From JAVBKB01 sp031554275 (GTDB taxonomy: Bacteria > Bacillota > Bacilli > JARBTR01), in assembly GCA_031554275.1 (NCBI GenBank), contig JAVBKB010000031.1, positions 1 through 14,425 of the forward strand: 14,425 nt of DNA. The letters run 5' to 3'. The notes beneath the pieces were generated by a model. That model saw only the letters and a program-made list of their open reading frames with translations. It did no database searches and was not told where the DNA came from. Below, in pieces: positions 13,665-14,425 of this stretch. Within the stretch, counting starts at the first letter, position 1, and each line of letters starts with the position of its first letter. The position numbers were made by a program, and so were the translations under genes.

Positions 13665-14425
13665 ATGAAGATAGCAAAAAAAGTAATACTAGTTTTGATG
13701 TCTGTGTTATTGGTTTTGTCAGGCAGTCAATTCACCGGTTTAAATTCGAAGACTGCTAAAGCTGCAGGAATTGGGGATTATTGGAATAACTCGCTTGCCA
13801 ATTCCGGATTGGACATTAATCATGTCAATCCCAAAATTACTATGCTTTATGCTAATGGATTCACAAGTGTGACTTTAATAAAGTCGGACACAAGTGTATA
13901 TGGGGTACCGAATGGTACTGCTGGGAAAACTCTCTTTGATGGTCCGAATGGAGCGAAAGGGAGTACAATAACATTGGGTGGGATAGAACTTACAACAGAG
14001 CTCATTCCACTCAACGAAATTGCAGTTCAAGTGAAATACACTGCCAAGAATACAAATGCTATTACAAGAAAGGTAACACTCAAACAAGTTGTGGATTCTA
14101 AACTTAATGGCGATGATACTGTACCTTTGTATGCATTAGCTGGAAATGTTGGTGCTACTGCAAAAGCTGGTGGATATCAGTATATTGTAAGGGCCCTCAA
14201 CAGCTACGGAGTAACCAATGTTGATAAATGGGTGGCTCAGCCGTTTGATGCCTTTATTTCAAGTGCAAGGCCACAAAACTTCTTTGATGGGTACTCCACA
14301 GGATTGCAGTATAATCCGGCGGCAGTATCTCGGGACTTGTTGCCAGCTGGTACAGATACTACCATTGCGATGTGGTGGCCTGAGAAAACGCTTGCTCCAG
14401 GTGAGCAGTTTGTTGCTTCGTTCAC
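13665..14425 (+). CDS. Exported surface protein, N-terminal part (runs off the window)
   Basis: 253 codons from ATG at 13665, 6 bases after AGGAGG, open to the edge. A classical signal peptide covers residues 1-34: MKIAKK, a hydrophobic VILVLMSVLLVLSG core and AKAA before GIGDYW, so cleavage is likely after AKA. The mature part is beta-rich with no cysteine and many Thr, Asn and Gly. It holds YTAKNTNAITRKVTLKQVVDS, cut here as strands typical of exported adhesin-like or Ig-like modules, and later FFDGYSTGLQYNP and APGEQFVASF. I do not recognise the family. No catalytic motif is visible. Its position after the sigma locus and behind promoter copy C (about 860 bases away) makes it a possible ECF-controlled surface protein. 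An Ig-like scrap at 12861 hints that the locus once held more such genes. Confidence 0.88.
   Translation, partial: MKIAKKVILVLMSVLLVLSGSQFTGLNSKTAKAAGIGDYWNNSLANSGLDINHVNPKITMLYANGFTSVTLIKSDTSVYGVPNGTAGKTLFDGPNGAKGSTITLGGIELTTELIPLNEIAVQVKYTAKNTNAITRKVTLKQVVDSKLNGDDTVPLYALAGNVGATAKAGGYQYIVRALNSYGVTNVDKWVAQPFDAFISSARPQNFFDGYSTGLQYNPAAVSRDLLPAGTDTTIAMWWPEKTLAPGEQFVASF

Overview
The window reads as chromosome of a low-GC Gram-positive bacterium (Bacillota, probably Bacillales; I cannot name the genus). The basis is strong AGGAGG-type ribosome binding sites, frequent TTG starts, a pxp/kip-type 5-oxoprolinase locus with an IclR regulator, a wall-binding-repeat exoprotein, and ECF-type promoters with the TGTAAC -35 box known for Bacillus SigX/SigV.

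Left arm (1-2879, minus strand): an exported metalloprotease (13 aromatic wall-binding repeats plus a matrixin-like HExxHxxGxxH domain) is followed 12 bases later by a gene for a small membrane-anchored exported protein. Next comes the decayed 3' end of a second protease, then a second copy of the small protein that runs off the left edge. This is a duplicated protease/partner unit that has lost most of one protease.

Middle (3072-10249): a 5-oxoproline (pyroglutamate) utilisation locus. pxpA is followed by a DUF969/DUF979 membrane-protein pair (candidate transporter), then a strong terminator, then pxpB-pxpC with overlapping ATGA. PxpABC together convert 5-oxoproline to glutamate using ATP. 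A long bidirectional hairpin separates pxpC from a convergent IclR-family regulator. That regulator is divergent from an AGCS-family sodium/amino-acid symporter, with a palindrome between the two promoters and a structured leader before the symporter.

Right arm (10250-14425): an ECF sigma factor locus. The sigma factor carries a C-terminal transmembrane segment and an outside domain in the same polypeptide. The element TGTAAC-N16-CAACT(T/A)T occurs three times: before an unknown 80-residue protein, before the sigma gene, and before a 16-codon remnant of a second sigma gene. The 1.1 kb after the intact sigma gene is a graveyard: a possible sigma C-terminal scrap, the sigma N-terminal scrap, an Ig-like-domain scrap, and a frameshifted relative of the 80-residue protein. 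It ends at the Shine-Dalgarno of an exported surface protein that runs off the right edge. I infer a multi-copy ECF/small-protein/surface-protein array that has been collapsing by recombination; the surviving sigma factor probably drives itself and the small protein.
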